Counted from the stretch's first letter, positions 25,077 through 37,167 are shown. The stretch: 64,000 nt of DNA from Perognathus longimembris pacificus (GCF_023159225.1 NC_063188.1:10685086-10749085); one strand, 5' to 3'. Translations and numbers: made by a program. The notes: generated by a model from the sequence alone, not told the origin.

Positions 25077-25092
25077 AAGAAAAATTAAATGC
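25077..25092 (+). repeat. 3' target-site duplication of the 6.46-kb L1
   Basis: Exact 16-bp copy of 18597-18612 directly after the L1 A-rich tail. Confidence 0.93.
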
Positions 25093-25366
25093 TTTATGAT
25101 TAAGTATAATAATGTCAAGTATAATAACCCATTGTGTGAAAATGACTAATGAGATGCAAAGAGAAAAACAAACTGTACCAAATTAATGAATTCTGTACCT
25201 GCTGCCACACCATTTTTAGAACCAAATGTCTCAATCTACTCTGAAGCAGATCCAATGGTATTTGTAGTCAGAAATGGTCAGTCTTGCTTTGGTGTATATG
25301 TTCAAGTCATACAATTCTATTAATATCCATCACATGCCTAATGCCTTTATTGCTTTTTAATTTTTA

Positions 25367-25437
25367 TTATTATTTTGAGAGGACTGGGGCTTGAACTCAG
25401 GGTGTCAGGCTTGCTAGGCAGACATGCCTCCTGGTCT
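25367..25437 (-). mobile_element. ID-like SINE fragment
   Basis: GGACTGGGGCTTGAACTCAG and GGCTTGCTAGGCAGACATGC are the complement of an ID-type element. Confidence 0.5.
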
Positions 25438-25854
25438 ATTTTATTTCTGATTGATATATTAACTACTGGGACTCAGCATGTTATTTAAGTTTAAACACAC
25501 AGCATGCACTAATCAACTTTAACAGCCTTTTATATTCTGCCTCTATCTCCCAAACTCTAGTAATCAGTAACTCTTATAATCGGGTGAAAGTGTAAATTAG
25601 GGACATCATTTGGAAAAAAATAGTATGGAGTTTCCTCAAAAAGTAAAAAAAAGAAACTACTGAAAATAGACCTACCATATGAATCAGCACTTTTGGGTAC
25701 ATACTCAAAGGAAATGTGCAGATATTTTACTTAGACTAAAAGTAACTATGTTTTATATGAAATCAAACATCCTAAAATGCTGTCTTTTATTCAGAGGTTT
25801 ATAAACATCTGACTTAGAAGATCTGTGGGCCGGGTTTCCTTTTGCTAATTAAAA

Positions 25855-25962
25855 TACTATTTCTCCCATTTTTAAAATGAGGAAACAGATAAGAACATAG
25901 TATTGTTTTCTCCAAGTCACTCAGACAGATATGGGTTCTAATGATTGCTTTTGAACTTCTGA
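25855..25962 (-). mobile_element. MIR SINE remnant
   Basis: CCCATTTTTAAAATGAGGAA, CCAAGTCACTCAGACAG and ATGGGTTCTAATGATTGC match the MIR complement. Confidence 0.55.
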
Positions 25963-26540
25963 TATTAACATCTGTTTTCTTAGGTAATATGGACAGTTGC
26001 CTTAATGTAGAACATCAAATGAATAACAAAAGACCATACTGTAAAAGACTGTTAGGATCTATTTGTCATTAGCCTTTAGGAATGTTTGAAAGGCAATCAG
26101 GAGCCTTATCCACTTTTACTTTTCCCAATGGTCAAAATCAGCAAGGGATGACAGTTACTTGAAGTGTTATATTTTCAAAACCAACTCCTGTGGCAAGAAC
26201 TACAGAGCCTAATGTACTTGTTTCTATACTGTGATTTGGAGTCCAATGTCTACTCCATTTTTATAGCCAAGGAATGCAGGCAAACCTCTTCACCACATCC
26301 AGAGTGGGGCCTTTAGCCTCTTCTCCTTAACTGAACTGTGCCTGGCACTTGGTTCCATTTGGTGACTTCTGAGCTCACTTTTCAGCAAGGAATCCTTATG
26401 CCCCTGCATGCATGCATTATGTAGGTAACAAAAACCATGACTAGTCAGTGACTGAAACAATGGGACATTTTGCAACCACTATTATAGACTTGGTTAAAAG
26501 TTCATCCTTGGTCAGTGTAAAATGCACAATTTAAACCATT

Positions 26541-26620
26541 TTTCTGGTACTAGAGATAGAAACTACGGCCTTCTGCATGATCGGCAAGGATTCTGCCACT
26601 GAGCTACACCCCAAGCCCAA
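26541..26620 (-). mobile_element. ID-like SINE fragment
   Basis: GGTACTAGAGATAGAAACTA and CTGCCACTGAGCTACACCCC are the complement of the ID 5' region with its A box. Confidence 0.55.
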
Positions 26621-27484
26621 GTCATTCCTTTTCTTTTCTCCACTGTTTTCTATCAAAATGTTCCCTTCTCTAGAGAAGATGGTAATTGTGGCTTCAAAGT
26701 GATTTTTGTATTCCACAGTATTGAATTAGTAAGTTGTGACATTTATCTGTTATTTAACATCCTTCTTTCTAAAAAAAAACCCTCCTTATCTTTGTTTTGA
26801 TAAATTAAAGACAAAATGTGATGTGGTGCAAAGAAGCTCTGAATCTTTCTACACTGTGATTATCCTGATACCTGGGTTCTCCATAGAGCAATTTAGAGCA
26901 ATTTAAGCCTGGATGCTTATCTGGTGTTAAGCTGTGTCCCATAATAACCACATCAGACTTAAGCAGTAGGTCTGTGGCTAACCTCCTCTTGATATTTCAG
27001 TGTTTTAATCTTTCAAATATCTTAATTAAATCATTGAAATTATAGTATTTTCATTGGAAGCATCTATTCTTTAGTTGAATGCAATGAATAAGTACTTCTA
27101 CTATGTTTATATAAGGATTTCACTTTTACATATTACTAACATCAGGATTCATTGCTTTCAGTGTTTAATTACTGATTGGTACACTTTTCAAAGGTATTCT
27201 CTTTGGCCATTTCCTTTCATCATGCTCTCCCTTTTTTATGAGTAATCTTTTTATGTTTAGTTCAAAAGGTTAATGTTATTTTTTCTTTGTGTAGAGATAT
27301 TGGTTTAAAATTAGACTCAATTCAAAACCACAGAGGAAATCAAAGCTCTGATGAGTCTACCCCAATAAAAGCCTAAAGGTTTTATGGTGAATCTAATTAT
27401 TTAATATTTTATTGACAGACCTTAATGATCTGGAACAATTAAGCCTTTCAATCTACCAGGCCACCAAGATTCACGTGTCTTTTC

Positions 27485-27960
27485 ATTGAGCATATTTTTG
27501 AGTATCAATGTAGAGGAGCATGCACTGTTCTAAATATGAGAATAGAACAATGAACAAAGTAGATTTCTGTGCTTAGGAAACTTAAATCCTAGAAGGCTAT
27601 ACAAAGTAAGCAAACAATTAAATATACAATTTTCTGTAAATTGCAGATCAACGGGATTTGAATAGTGAGTATGAGAGATCAAAGGTGGTGAGGGAAAACC
27701 ACTATGTTCAGTTGATAATTGAAAGAGAAGAAAAGGTTCTGGTGGAGAAATATTCCAGAGAGAGGTATCAGCAAAGTTCAAAGGATTGAAGATGGGAATA
27801 TACTCAGTATGTTTGAGGCTTTAAGCTAAGATATGAGCATAACTGATATGAAGTGAAGAAGAGCGTAAGTGAGGGTAGAGAAGTAACAGAGATTTAGATA
27901 ATATGGAGATTGAAGGACTAAATATAATGGGAAGTTGTTTGAGGGTGTTGGGTAGAGGTG
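27485..27960 (+). repeat. Ancient mammalian interspersed repeat, unnamed
   Basis: Contains the familiar ancient-repeat run TAGAACAATGAACAAAGTAG ... TTCCAGAGAGAGGTATCAGC ... TGAAGTGAAGAAGAGCGTAAG. The 30745-30925 region carries what looks like the next part of the same consensus. I do not assign the family. Confidence 0.4.
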
Positions 27961-29280
27961 ATCTCAAGTTGCAAAAATGTTTACTATAGTTTTTACTTAT
28001 ATAGTTCCTTAACTGATAGTAATATCCCACTAACACATTCAATTAGGGAATGCTCTCTCAAGAAATCCACAAATCCCCAGCCCCCTACCATAGCCTTATT
28101 AATATTACTGTATTCTGTAGCCACAGAATGGGGCATTTGCTTAATAGAATCAGCAAAAATGTATTGTTAGTGCTGGCCATCTTCTGTATACTGGTAGGAG
28201 AAATAAAAATGAGTACATTCATTTAACTCAGCCATGTGTTGTACAGCAAAACCAACGCCCACTGAAATGAGTCAGACCCATCTTCAGAAACCAAGGTAAG
28301 CACATTATATCCTTAAATGATGGTTCAGTGGCCTTAAGAAAGCTGAGCATCATCCTGAGCACTTAAGTTACTACAAGTCTGAATTGAGCTTAGGGAAATT
28401 GCTTATTCAAAATACAACAAGCAACTGTGGCTAAGCGTTGAATCTATTTAGGTGAATACAATTAATGCTGCTAAGAAAACACATAATCTGCAGCCATTCT
28501 CATACTTTGTGTGCGGATGCTTGTCCTCCAGTGACTTGCTGTTTTCACACTCATCTCTGCTTTATCGTGGAAATTGTACTAGTTTGATATTTGCACTGAG
28601 TTAAACATCCCATTTGTAATGGATTCATAGCTGATTAACTTGCTTACTATTCCTTTCTAATTATACAAAATTGATTAAGTCCCTAACAAATGGCCATAGC
28701 CTATAGAGTTTACCATAAAGCCACAGGTTGGAAATTCTTAGTGTGCTTACTCATTCTTTATATTTTCCTTTATTCTTGTCACTTGTTTTATGGTTCCCAT
28801 GTTCCTTCATATTCCTTATGATTTTCAACAAATATCCAGCTTCTATAAGCTTTGTCTCTGTAGATGTGAATTGCAGAAAATTTAACTTCAGTGGCATCAA
28901 CGTTATGTTCTGTGTCCAGGGAATTACCCTTTGGGCAACTGGTGGGAAGACATATGCTTAATTTCAAAAAGGTCATGATTGTTCAAATTCAGCTTAAGTA
29001 AACAAGTATATGTGATTAGAACTGAAGACATCTTGATTGACTTGAATAAGAAACGTTCTCATAAGATCCCAGCTAGCCAAATTCATCTTTATAAACCATT
29101 CAGAGGTGATAGCACACATTGCGTAGAACAACAATCATTATATAAGGCCTAAAGACAATGAACCGTGCATTTTGATTCTTTGTACCATTTTTTTTCTGGA
29201 CCCAGAAGTTTTACCTGGTTACATGGAGGACAGGATAGACCAGCTAAGGTCACTGAAAAGGAGTGGTTAGATTTGAGCTA

Positions 29281-29328
29281 TGTCTATATCTATATCTATA
29301 TCTATATCTATATCTATATCTATATATC
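29281..29328. repeat. (CTATAT)n hexanucleotide microsatellite
   Basis: About seven perfect CTATAT units. Confidence 0.93.
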
Positions 29329-29886
29329 TTCTTTTACTATTTCATGAGCAATTGGCATTTCAGAGTCAAAAAAAAGCACAATATTGTCTCTTTCCCTCAA
29401 TGGTAGGTAGGCTTCAGAACAAGAGAAATGGTTCTGTGATAGGATATAGGAGGGAATAACTGGATGTTGAATCTACCTTCCAGTTTCTGTCTTGGGCAGG
29501 GAAGGAAAATGATTTGCCATCTGATATATCCTATTTCCTTGATGATAGTCATCTCTCCTTTAGCTGGATGGGTTTATTTTAATTGGAAAGCAGCGTTTTA
29601 CCCACTTTTGCCTGAAGACAAGCAAGGAAGTTTAATTCTAAAGACTGGTCACCCTGTAGGGTCATATTCTTCTCTGAGGAAGACATGATGTTTGCTTCCT
29701 TTAGTTTTGAGGAATAAAGTACACACCATCTTACAATAACCTTCCACACTTAGTATAACTGAGAGATTAACAAACAGAAGCAATCCAACCACTGATGTGA
29801 TTCATGAACAGATGATTGAATTTAGATGGCGTGATTCGTTATCTACTAGTCATAAACACCTTGCATGAAATCAGTGTGAACCATAA

Positions 29887-30042
29887 GGTGGGGTATGGGG
29901 CTCTACATTTTTAATTCCAGCACTTGGAAAACTGAGGCAGGAGAATCATGAGTTCATGGCTACCCTGGGCTACATAACAAATACCAGACCAGCCTTGGCT
30001 ATATAGTGAGCTCTTTTCTGAGAAAACAAACAAACAAAAAGC
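29887..30042 (+). mobile_element. B1 SINE, classic monomer
   Basis: A 7SL-derived B1 with an internal duplication (GGCTACCCTGGGCTACATAA / CAGCCTTGGCTATATAGTGA) and a (CAAA)n-type tail. Confidence 0.75.
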
Positions 30043-30744
30043 ATGAACTATAAAAATATATTGTGAGAATTTAAAATTTTAGTCCCCCTTTTTATCTTTA
30101 AGGTAATATATACAGCATATTTGCCAGTATAGATTTTTCATCACCAGCCAGCCATCTGGTAAAAATTAGTGGGAGATAAATAATTTAGTTTCTACCTGTT
30201 CAGATACAATTTCATTACCCCATTCCTTGATGCTATGAAAAATTTTCAGAAATAATCAATTGTAAACTGCTTTTGCATTCTAGCCAGAGCTGAGCCTGGA
30301 GGTTTGTGACATGTTGACTTTTGACTCTTTCTCTGTGTCCTGTAAAAAGAAGAAGTGCTGACTTATTAGCAAATGGCCTCCCAACCATCACATGCCTGTG
30401 CACAAGCATACTATCTGCTAAATCACAGTGTGCAGGACCATGACATGCCACAGCTGCAGTGTTTGACAATTTCAAGTCATTTTTCCAAACTAAAAAAAAA
30501 ATGGTCATGCAGAGCACAAGAAAGAAATTGAAGTGTGATTCATTACAGATTCCTTGTGACCTCGTGAGTCTCAACTCTCTAACCAATGGCTTTCCCAGCC
30601 TCTGAAGCACAAGAATTGGTTTGTAAAAGATCATTTCCATTTATATGAAAACAAAAAAAAATAGTGTCTCCTTTTCATCTTGGTCTAATTTCTCCCTTCT
30701 GACTTTAGATGAGGACTATCATGCTGGAGTTATAGGAAAGCAAG

Positions 30745-30925
30745 TGCCAGATTGTAGAGGGCCTTGAGCGCCAGTCCAGAGATTTTGGATTTTATTCTGT
30801 AGGCAGCAGGGAGCCATTAAAAGATTTTGAGCAGGAGGAATGTAAAACATAGGACTTGATTTGGATGCATGTTTAGTATAACAGTGCAATGATAAGATAT
30901 ATTAAGGGAGTGTTACGGTTCTGTT
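30745..30925 (+). repeat. Ancient interspersed repeat, same type as 27485-27960
   Basis: AGATTGTAGAGGGCCTTGAG, TTTTGGATTTTATTCTGTAG and AGCCATTAAAAGATTTTGAG belong to a widely seen ancient mammalian repeat consensus. Family name not assigned. Confidence 0.45.
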
Positions 30926-31703
30926 CGCAGCATGAACATAAGTAGAGGATTCATCTCTATAGCTTTCCAGTTTAGATTTATTGCATGCAGATTTTCAGAG
31001 CAAGCTGTAAAAGTTCCATGGTAAAAGAACAAAGTAAGAATTGATCATATGCTGTCACTGTAAAGAGAGGGACTCTTATTATCATCATAGGCAGGACAGA
31101 AAGAAGAATTATTCTAAGGGGTGACTGTTGAATTTTTTACTATTTTGTTTGAGTTCTTTGACATCAATTCTACAGTATATAGTTACCTTAAGTTTAAAAT
31201 GCTTCCTGCAGGGGTAATGCATACAAATGCTCATAACAGGCTACATTGTTGAAATTGAAAGCTGAAAATTATCCCAAATAGGTAATATTCGTACAAAGCT
31301 GAAGTATTAATCACTTGTATATATTTTCATACCTATATTATACTATTTCCTTCTGTTTTCACATATGACAGTTGACAAAAAGTTGAAAATTACAGTTGCA
31401 TATTTTGATAATGAACTATCATTTGCCTATTTCAAAATGTAATGTTGCCAAACACTTCAGGGAAAAATAGTAATATAAAATGCAGCAATTTAGGAAATAT
31501 AGATTAGACAAAATTTAATTTAAACCATGCTACTAGAAGTTCACTTATGAATTGCAGCCATATGCTCAGTATAAGCAATCCTGCAAAACATGTATGTTCA
31601 AACTTTGACCTCCTTGCAGTGAGTGCATGAGTGTAGTGTAAGGGCCCAAAGATAATCAACAACATCACAGTTGCTAATGACAGTTGGCTGTTAAGAACTG
31701 TTG

Positions 31704-32112
31704 TCTTACACATGTAAGGTAGTGAGTACATTTCTTGTCACATTTGTTACCTCCTCCCTCATTTTTCACCCATCTTTCCTTCTCTCCAATCCACCCTGAC
31801 TTGTACAGTTAGTTTACAACATATTATGTTGTATCACTGTTGCATTGATTATCCTTTTACCCTTTGTCTCACCATTTTGATGTTCCCCTTGCCTTTCCTA
31901 ATTCAGATAAACATATACTTAATATCCAGTGTACAGGAATCAAATACAGTGACAAGGGGTAAACCATAGGGAAAAACAATGCAAGAAAAAAGATATAATT
32001 TCACATACTACATTAAAAATAACAACAATGAAAAACCAATCATTTCCATATCTTGGAGTTAATTTCGCTTAGTATCCTCTGTATGTCACTTTGACAATAA
32101 AATTAAATAATA
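31704..32112. mobile_element. L1 3' end with 5' inversion (twin-priming structure)
   Basis: 31704-32072 is L1 3'UTR in antisense (TTACCTCCTCCCTCATTTTT and following). It is followed directly by the last 40 bases of an L1 in sense (CCTCTGTATGTCACTTTGACAATAAA, 32074-32112). Opposite-strand segments meeting in this order are what twin priming produces. Flanking TSDs were not clear. Confidence 0.7.
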
Positions 32113-32964
32113 AACAAAAATAAGTGAAGTCGGAAAAACAGAACTGTAGTGTTGCTTCCTGTAACATTTAAGCTTTGTATGTCCCTTGAGACTGATTCAC
32201 TTTCTCATAGTGTCATTCATATGTCAAAGTGTCTTGTTCCAATGACCTTTGACTGGACCTCTTTGCACCAATCCTTAGTTCTTTCAAAGCCTGCATTTCT
32301 TTTATTCCAGACACAGATATACATTACACATAGGAAAACCCCCCAAAGAAATAGGATTTTGTCTGCATCTGGTTTCCCCACCAATACTAACTTTACAAAA
32401 GACAGAATCCACCTAGTAGTGTCTCAGTTTTTATCCTGGGCTGTATATATAGCTGGAATTCGGAGAAGAAATCATTTATCTTCCCATACAAAAGACACAT
32501 GACTTATTTTCTCATCTTCCTCTGTTAAACCTTTGTCAGTAATTGCTCAAGGTCCACAGGAGTTTGGAATTTGGAGAAGTCAGTCAGTGTTTCCTTTCTC
32601 TGTGTTGTCTGTTGTTTTAGTTTGCATTCTCTGTGTGTTCCTCACACATGCACATGAGTCCCACTAGATTCATTTCACCTATACCTTCACTTCAGTAGTT
32701 TAGAAGCCTATATTCGTAAGAGAGGTCTGGAGTCATTCCTTTAAAAGGAAATTATGATATAGAAAGAAAATTACTGAAGAGTGAAACAAAACAAGCTGAC
32801 GTCCAGTTGTGAATATTTTAGATGAAGATTGGATGAATCTTGGCATGATTTAGGAGAATATCGAGTAGCCAGATTTCCATAAGATAAATGCAAAGCAGCT
32901 GCCCATCGTGGAGAAAGAAGTGCCTAAGGGAATTTCTGGCTGCTTTGGCTATTGTATCAAAACT

Positions 32965-33270
32965 CTTCTGGAATCAGGTATGGTGATGTATACTTGCAAT
33001 TCTCCCTACTCAGGAGATGGAGATAGGAGGATCAAGTTTTGAGCCTGTATTGGACTAAAGGTTATCAAGTCTCTATCTGAAAAACAAGTTTGGACTGGTG
33101 GCTCACAGCTGTAATCCCAGCTCCTCGGGTGGCAGGGTCATATCCGAGGCCAACCTGGGCAAAACACAGGACTCTAAACTGAAAAACAAAACTAAAATGG
33201 CTGGAGCTTCACCTAACATGGTCAGAGCCTAACTAGAAAGCTCAAAGCCCTAAGCCCAACCAGAACTACC
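32965..33270 (+). mobile_element. B1-B1-dID SINE trimer, degraded
   Basis: Two B1-like monomers (from 32965 and 33093, the second with GGCTCACAGCTGTAATCCCA) are followed by an ID-like remnant (GGCTGGAGCTTCACCTAAC, AGCTCAAAGCCCTAAGCCC). Confidence 0.5.
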
Positions 33271-34507
33271 TCATCTTGCAGTCCAGGGAGCAATCAGATA
33301 TCAGGTTGCCCTGGGACAAGGACCTATCTTAAGACAGTATGAGCTACCTTAAAGAGATTCCAGTTTCCTGTAGAAGGAGCTGCTTTCCTGCTCTAAATTC
33401 ACTCTCCAACTTGGTAAAGCCCAGTTCCAATGTCTTACCATCTCTAATACCATTTCTTCAATACTAACAATAGCTCTTAGAATAATTTCCAGAAAAGATC
33501 TACCAAAACCCATTACAGTCATTACCTTTGTTATCATCATCATTGTTAATCTGTCCCTTTTCTGTCACTACAGTGCCACAGCCATTCAAGTAGGTGTAGG
33601 AAATGTGAAAATTAGATGTGCCTCAAATGTGAGGTACTATTCAATCTTTCATTCCTGTTTTTATTAGTAGCCTACATTAAGAAATGAGAGGTAGTTAAAC
33701 AGTGGTTTAAAACAAAAAAAGCAAGGATAAATGTGCTTTTGTGCCTTAGTAATTAAAATAATACAGTGAAATGTCATTTGGCTCATGAATGCTGGATTAT
33801 TTGAGAAATCCCTTTTAGTATCATCAGGGCTTCTTGATACACATAGTAATACTACTTTTAGAATTTGGGGCTATTTTAAAGTCTAAACTGAAAGCTTGTA
33901 TATTTTTACCTTTGCAAAGGAATCATTGCTGAAAGTATCTCTCCCACATATAGCTAATGTGTACAATAAGACCTTTTACAGCAATGGAAGGACAGTGTTC
34001 TCTATCCAACAGAAATCCAAAGTATACTCCTCCAAGTTTCCTGAAGCACTAGAAGATTCTCTGTACCCACCTTGCTACATGACTTTAGTGTCAATAGGCC
34101 ACCTGCCTTGCATGAGCTTTTCAATTGATTTGGAGACAAGACTGTTTCTTCTTTGCCTAATGGTTGGATCTCTGGGAGAAATTTTCCCATGTTCCTAGGC
34201 TTTTCAATTTTCAGTTATCTGCTTACAAATGATACGGACTACTTGGTGAGCTTGTACTCGTGATGACTATAGTCCTTCATAACTCATTCTCTCGCAGATG
34301 GATTTAGATCTCACTGTGAAGTTATTACATTGCAAAACACTACTGCAAATGAGAAAGTGTCTTAGGATCTAAATGTTCACCCTCTGGGCACTCATTAATT
34401 CTAACCAGCTAAAAAACAGGAAGGTTTATTTTTAAAAATCATTTCTCGAATTTGTGATTCACCTTTCAAAATACATAGATCAGCCTGGTTATTAAAAGGC
34501 CAATACA

Positions 34508-34826
34508 AGGGCTGGGTGTGGTGGCACACATCTATAATCCCACCTATTCAGGAGGCAGAGATTGGGAGGATTGTGGTTTGAAGCTAGCTTGGGCAAAAAG
34601 GTAGCCAGACCATATCTCAACACACAAGCTAGGTATTAAGTTATACACCTGTGTTTCAGCTATCCAGGAAGCATAGGTACAAATATCATGGTCCGAGGCC
34701 TTTGCTTGGAACAAAAAAAGAGGCTCTACCTGAAAAAAAATGAATTAATGCAAAAAATGCTGCTTAGCTCAAGCGTTAATGAAGCCTTCAGTTCAAATCT
34801 CAGTACAGCCCCCAAAGCCAACACAC
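34508..34826 (+). mobile_element. B1-B1-dID SINE trimer
   Basis: B1-like monomer 1 (GGCTGGGTGTGGTGGCACAC, 34508-34625), monomer 2 (34626-34740) and an ID-like part (AATGCTGCTTAGCTCAAGCG, CAGTTCAAATCTCAGTAC). Confidence 0.6.
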
Positions 34827-35243
34827 ACATACTAGAATACAAATATTTTGTTTGTTCCCCCAAGAGAACTGTTTTTTCCTGACCAGCAATTACTTTGTCT
34901 TTAGATTTCCACTAAATGAGATCCCTTGTTACATTTTAAATTATAACAAGGCATATTTTCCCTTCGTTTCTTGAACATATTCATAAAACATAACATTGCA
35001 GATCTTGGTGGAGCAGCCTGTAATATTTCTGTGGTTAGCTTATTTCACTTAACATAATAATCTCTACATCCTTCCATGTTGTTACAAATGGAAAGATTTC
35101 ATCCTTTTAAAATATGGATAGTATTTGATTCTATACATGTACACATTTTTATTATCTTTATCCATTCAGTAGTTGATATACATGTTATTTCCATTTCTCC
35201 ACATTCTTCCCACCATTTTTTCCTTCATTCAGTAATCTAGCCA

Positions 35244-35271
35244 TTGTGTGTGTGTGTGTGTGTGTGTGTGT
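35244..35271. repeat. (TG)n microsatellite
   Basis: About 13 TG units directly before a B1-Geo SINE. Confidence 0.93.
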
Positions 35272-35504
35272 TCTAATCCTGTAGCTCGAACTCAGGACTT
35301 CAGTTCTGTCCCTGAGATTATTTTTCTCAAGGCTAGTGCTTTACCACTTGAGCCACAACCCCACTTCTGGCTCTTTTGATAGTTAGAGATAAGAGCCTCA
35401 TGAACCTTCCTGCCAAGGCTGGCTTTAAACCATTATCCTCTGATCGTAGCCTCCTGAGTAGCTAGGATTACAGGTATGTGCCACTGGTACCTGGATGGTA
35501 ATAG
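35272..35504 (-). mobile_element. B1-Geo-type SINE
   Basis: A complete antisense copy with Geo half at 35272-35380 and B1-like half at 35381-35504 (CCTCCTGAGTAGCTAGGATT). It directly abuts a (TG)n tract and interrupts the old antisense L1. Confidence 0.75.
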
Positions 35505-36004
35505 CCATTCTTATTGCAGAACTATATCTCATTGTTGTTTTAGCTTAAATTTTCCTGATCATTAGCGATGGTTAGCATTTTCATATGCCTATTGTCCATG
35601 TGTGTCTTCTCTTGAGTTCTATTGTCTATTTTAATTTGGTTATTTATTGAATTTGGCCTATTGACAATCTAGAATTCCTAATATATTGTGGACGTCAAGC
35701 TTTTGTCAGATAGATAATTGGAAAATATTTTCTTCCAATCTGTAGGTTATTTCTTCTCTCTGATAATTATTTCCTTTGTAATGTAGAAGCTTTAAAGTTT
35801 ACTGTAGTTCCATTTGTCTATTCTTTACTTTCTAGCCTGTGCTTTTGGGTTCTAGTCCAAAAGATCCTTGTCTAGTCTTTTTAAAGTCCCAACGCATTTC
35901 CCCCATGTTTTTTTTTCTGGTGGACTCATCGTTTGAGATTTCACACTTAAGTCCATTTTTTTAATTAGTGTAATGTTTTTCTATTTTTACTGTGGATATC
36001 TTTT

Positions 36005-36209
36005 TTTTTTTTTTTTTTTTTTTTTTGGCCAGTCCTGGGCCTTTGACTCAGGGCCTGAGCACTGTCCCTGGCTTCTTTTTGCTCAAGGCTAGCATTCTGC
36101 CGCTTGAGCCATTTCTGGCCATTTTCTTTATATGTGGTGCTGGGGAATCGAACCCAGGGCCTCATGTATACGAGGCAAGCGCTCTTGCCACTAGGCCATA
36201 TCCCCAGCC
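36005..36209 (-). mobile_element. IDL-Geo SINE, young
   Basis: Antisense dimer with TSD CTGTGGATATCTTTT at 35990-36004 and 36210-36224. It has a small deletion in the Geo monomer (GAGCCATTTCTGG instead of GAGCCACAGCGCCACTTCTGG). It lies within the old antisense L1. Confidence 0.93.
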
Positions 36210-36266
36210 CTGTGGATATCTTTTGATTACATTTATTCCTAGGTAGTTTCAGCTATGGTAGCTATT

Positions 36267-37167
36267 GAAAATGTGATTGCTGGGAAGTTTGAATTTTGTC
36301 CAGTATTGGCAGGTAGGCAGGCGTTCCTGGGGCAGAGTTGCCAAAATTTGTCCGGACCTTGAGGATTCCTTCACTGTTTATTTGGCTGAGGTTCCACTGA
36401 GGTGCATCAGATTAATAATGGAAGTGATGCTAGACCAATGCGACCTGGTGAAAGACAGAGTTCTGAAAAAAATAGTGTTAGACAAACAGAAAAAAGTTGT
36501 GCAGCCCACAGTGCCTCTGCCAATGAAAGTGACTCCATCAGCTACTCAGGTGACAAAGCAGATTGCCAAAACTGTCACATCAACCACAACAAGAAAGCCT
36601 GTCACAAGAGCTGCCAATGATAATGAACCAGAAAGAAAGGCACCAAGTAAAGGAAGACCTGCCATGAGATAGAAATAAAACCTGATAAGTAATAAGATTC
36701 AAGAAGCAAGAGAAGAAATCTTGGCCCAACAATGTATCACTTACTCTACCAAGACAATATAGCAAGATTTGAAGGAAACACAACTGTCCTTTGAGTTCTC
36801 TACCAGTTAAGGAAGAAGGAAAGAAAAAATAAATGACCATGATAGGCACTGGTGGCTCATGCCTATAATCCTAGCTACTCAAGAGGCGACATCTTAAGAT
36901 GGATGTTTGAAGCTAAGCCTTGCAAAAAAATCCGTGAGACTTTTATCTCCAATTAATCACAAAAAAAGGTGAAGAGAAGCTTTAGTTCAAGTGGTAGCAA
37001 GCTAACCACAAAAAAACCCTCATGGACAGTGACCAGGCCCTAAAGTTAAGCACACAGAGACTAATCTTTGGTGATGAGAAGTATCAAATCTCACTTTTAA
37101 CTTAATGTGTTTCTAAAATATTTACCAAATAAAATATTTATATTTTAAAAAAGAAAATGTGATTGCT
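36267..37167 (+). pseudogene. DLGAP5: DLGAP5 (HURP) processed pseudogene with target-site duplication
   Basis: DLGAP5 is a kinetochore-microtubule stabilising protein of mitosis. The intronless copy at 36282-37152 contains a block clearly from its N-terminal half: in one frame MRPGERQSSEK, then after a shift KKVVQPTVPLPMKV and KPVTRAANDNEPERKAPSKG (36480-36660). Further on is EEILAQQCITYSTKTI (36712-36762), so internal coding sequence between these blocks is missing. It ends with an AATAAA and A-rich tail (37128-37152). A perfect 15-bp TSD, GAAAATGTGATTGCT, at 36267-36281 and 37153-37167 shows L1-mediated retroposition. Frameshifts and stops (for example TAG after AMR at 36670-36672) make it non-coding. 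The first about 130 bp are not confidently placed on DLGAP5; they may be 5'UTR. A B1-Geo SINE interrupts it at 36846-37066. Confidence 0.85.
36846..37066 (+). mobile_element. B1-Geo-type SINE inside the DLGAP5 pseudogene
   Basis: The B1-like part (GGCTCATGCCTATAATCCTA) is followed by a degraded Geo part (AGTTCAAGTGGTAGC, GACAGTGACCAGGCCCT). Pseudogene sequence lies on both sides, so it seems to have landed in the pseudogene. Confidence 0.65.

Larger units (their letters stand above)
25963..29886. other. Intron sequence with few features
   Basis: Holds an ID fragment (26541), an ancient repeat (27485) and a hexanucleotide tract (29281). The rest has no recognised feature. Confidence 0.5.

Noticed and set aside
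30233..30640. 135-codon minus-strand open frame
   Set aside because: No recognisable domain, no splice or promoter context, and no codon pattern suggesting a gene.
32149..32502. 117-codon + open frame
   Set aside because: No domain or homology recognised; it follows an L1 end and is probably chance.
36277..36672. 131-codon open frame as a live gene
   Set aside because: It mixes two reading frames of DLGAP5, is flanked by a TSD, and stops early: a processed pseudogene.
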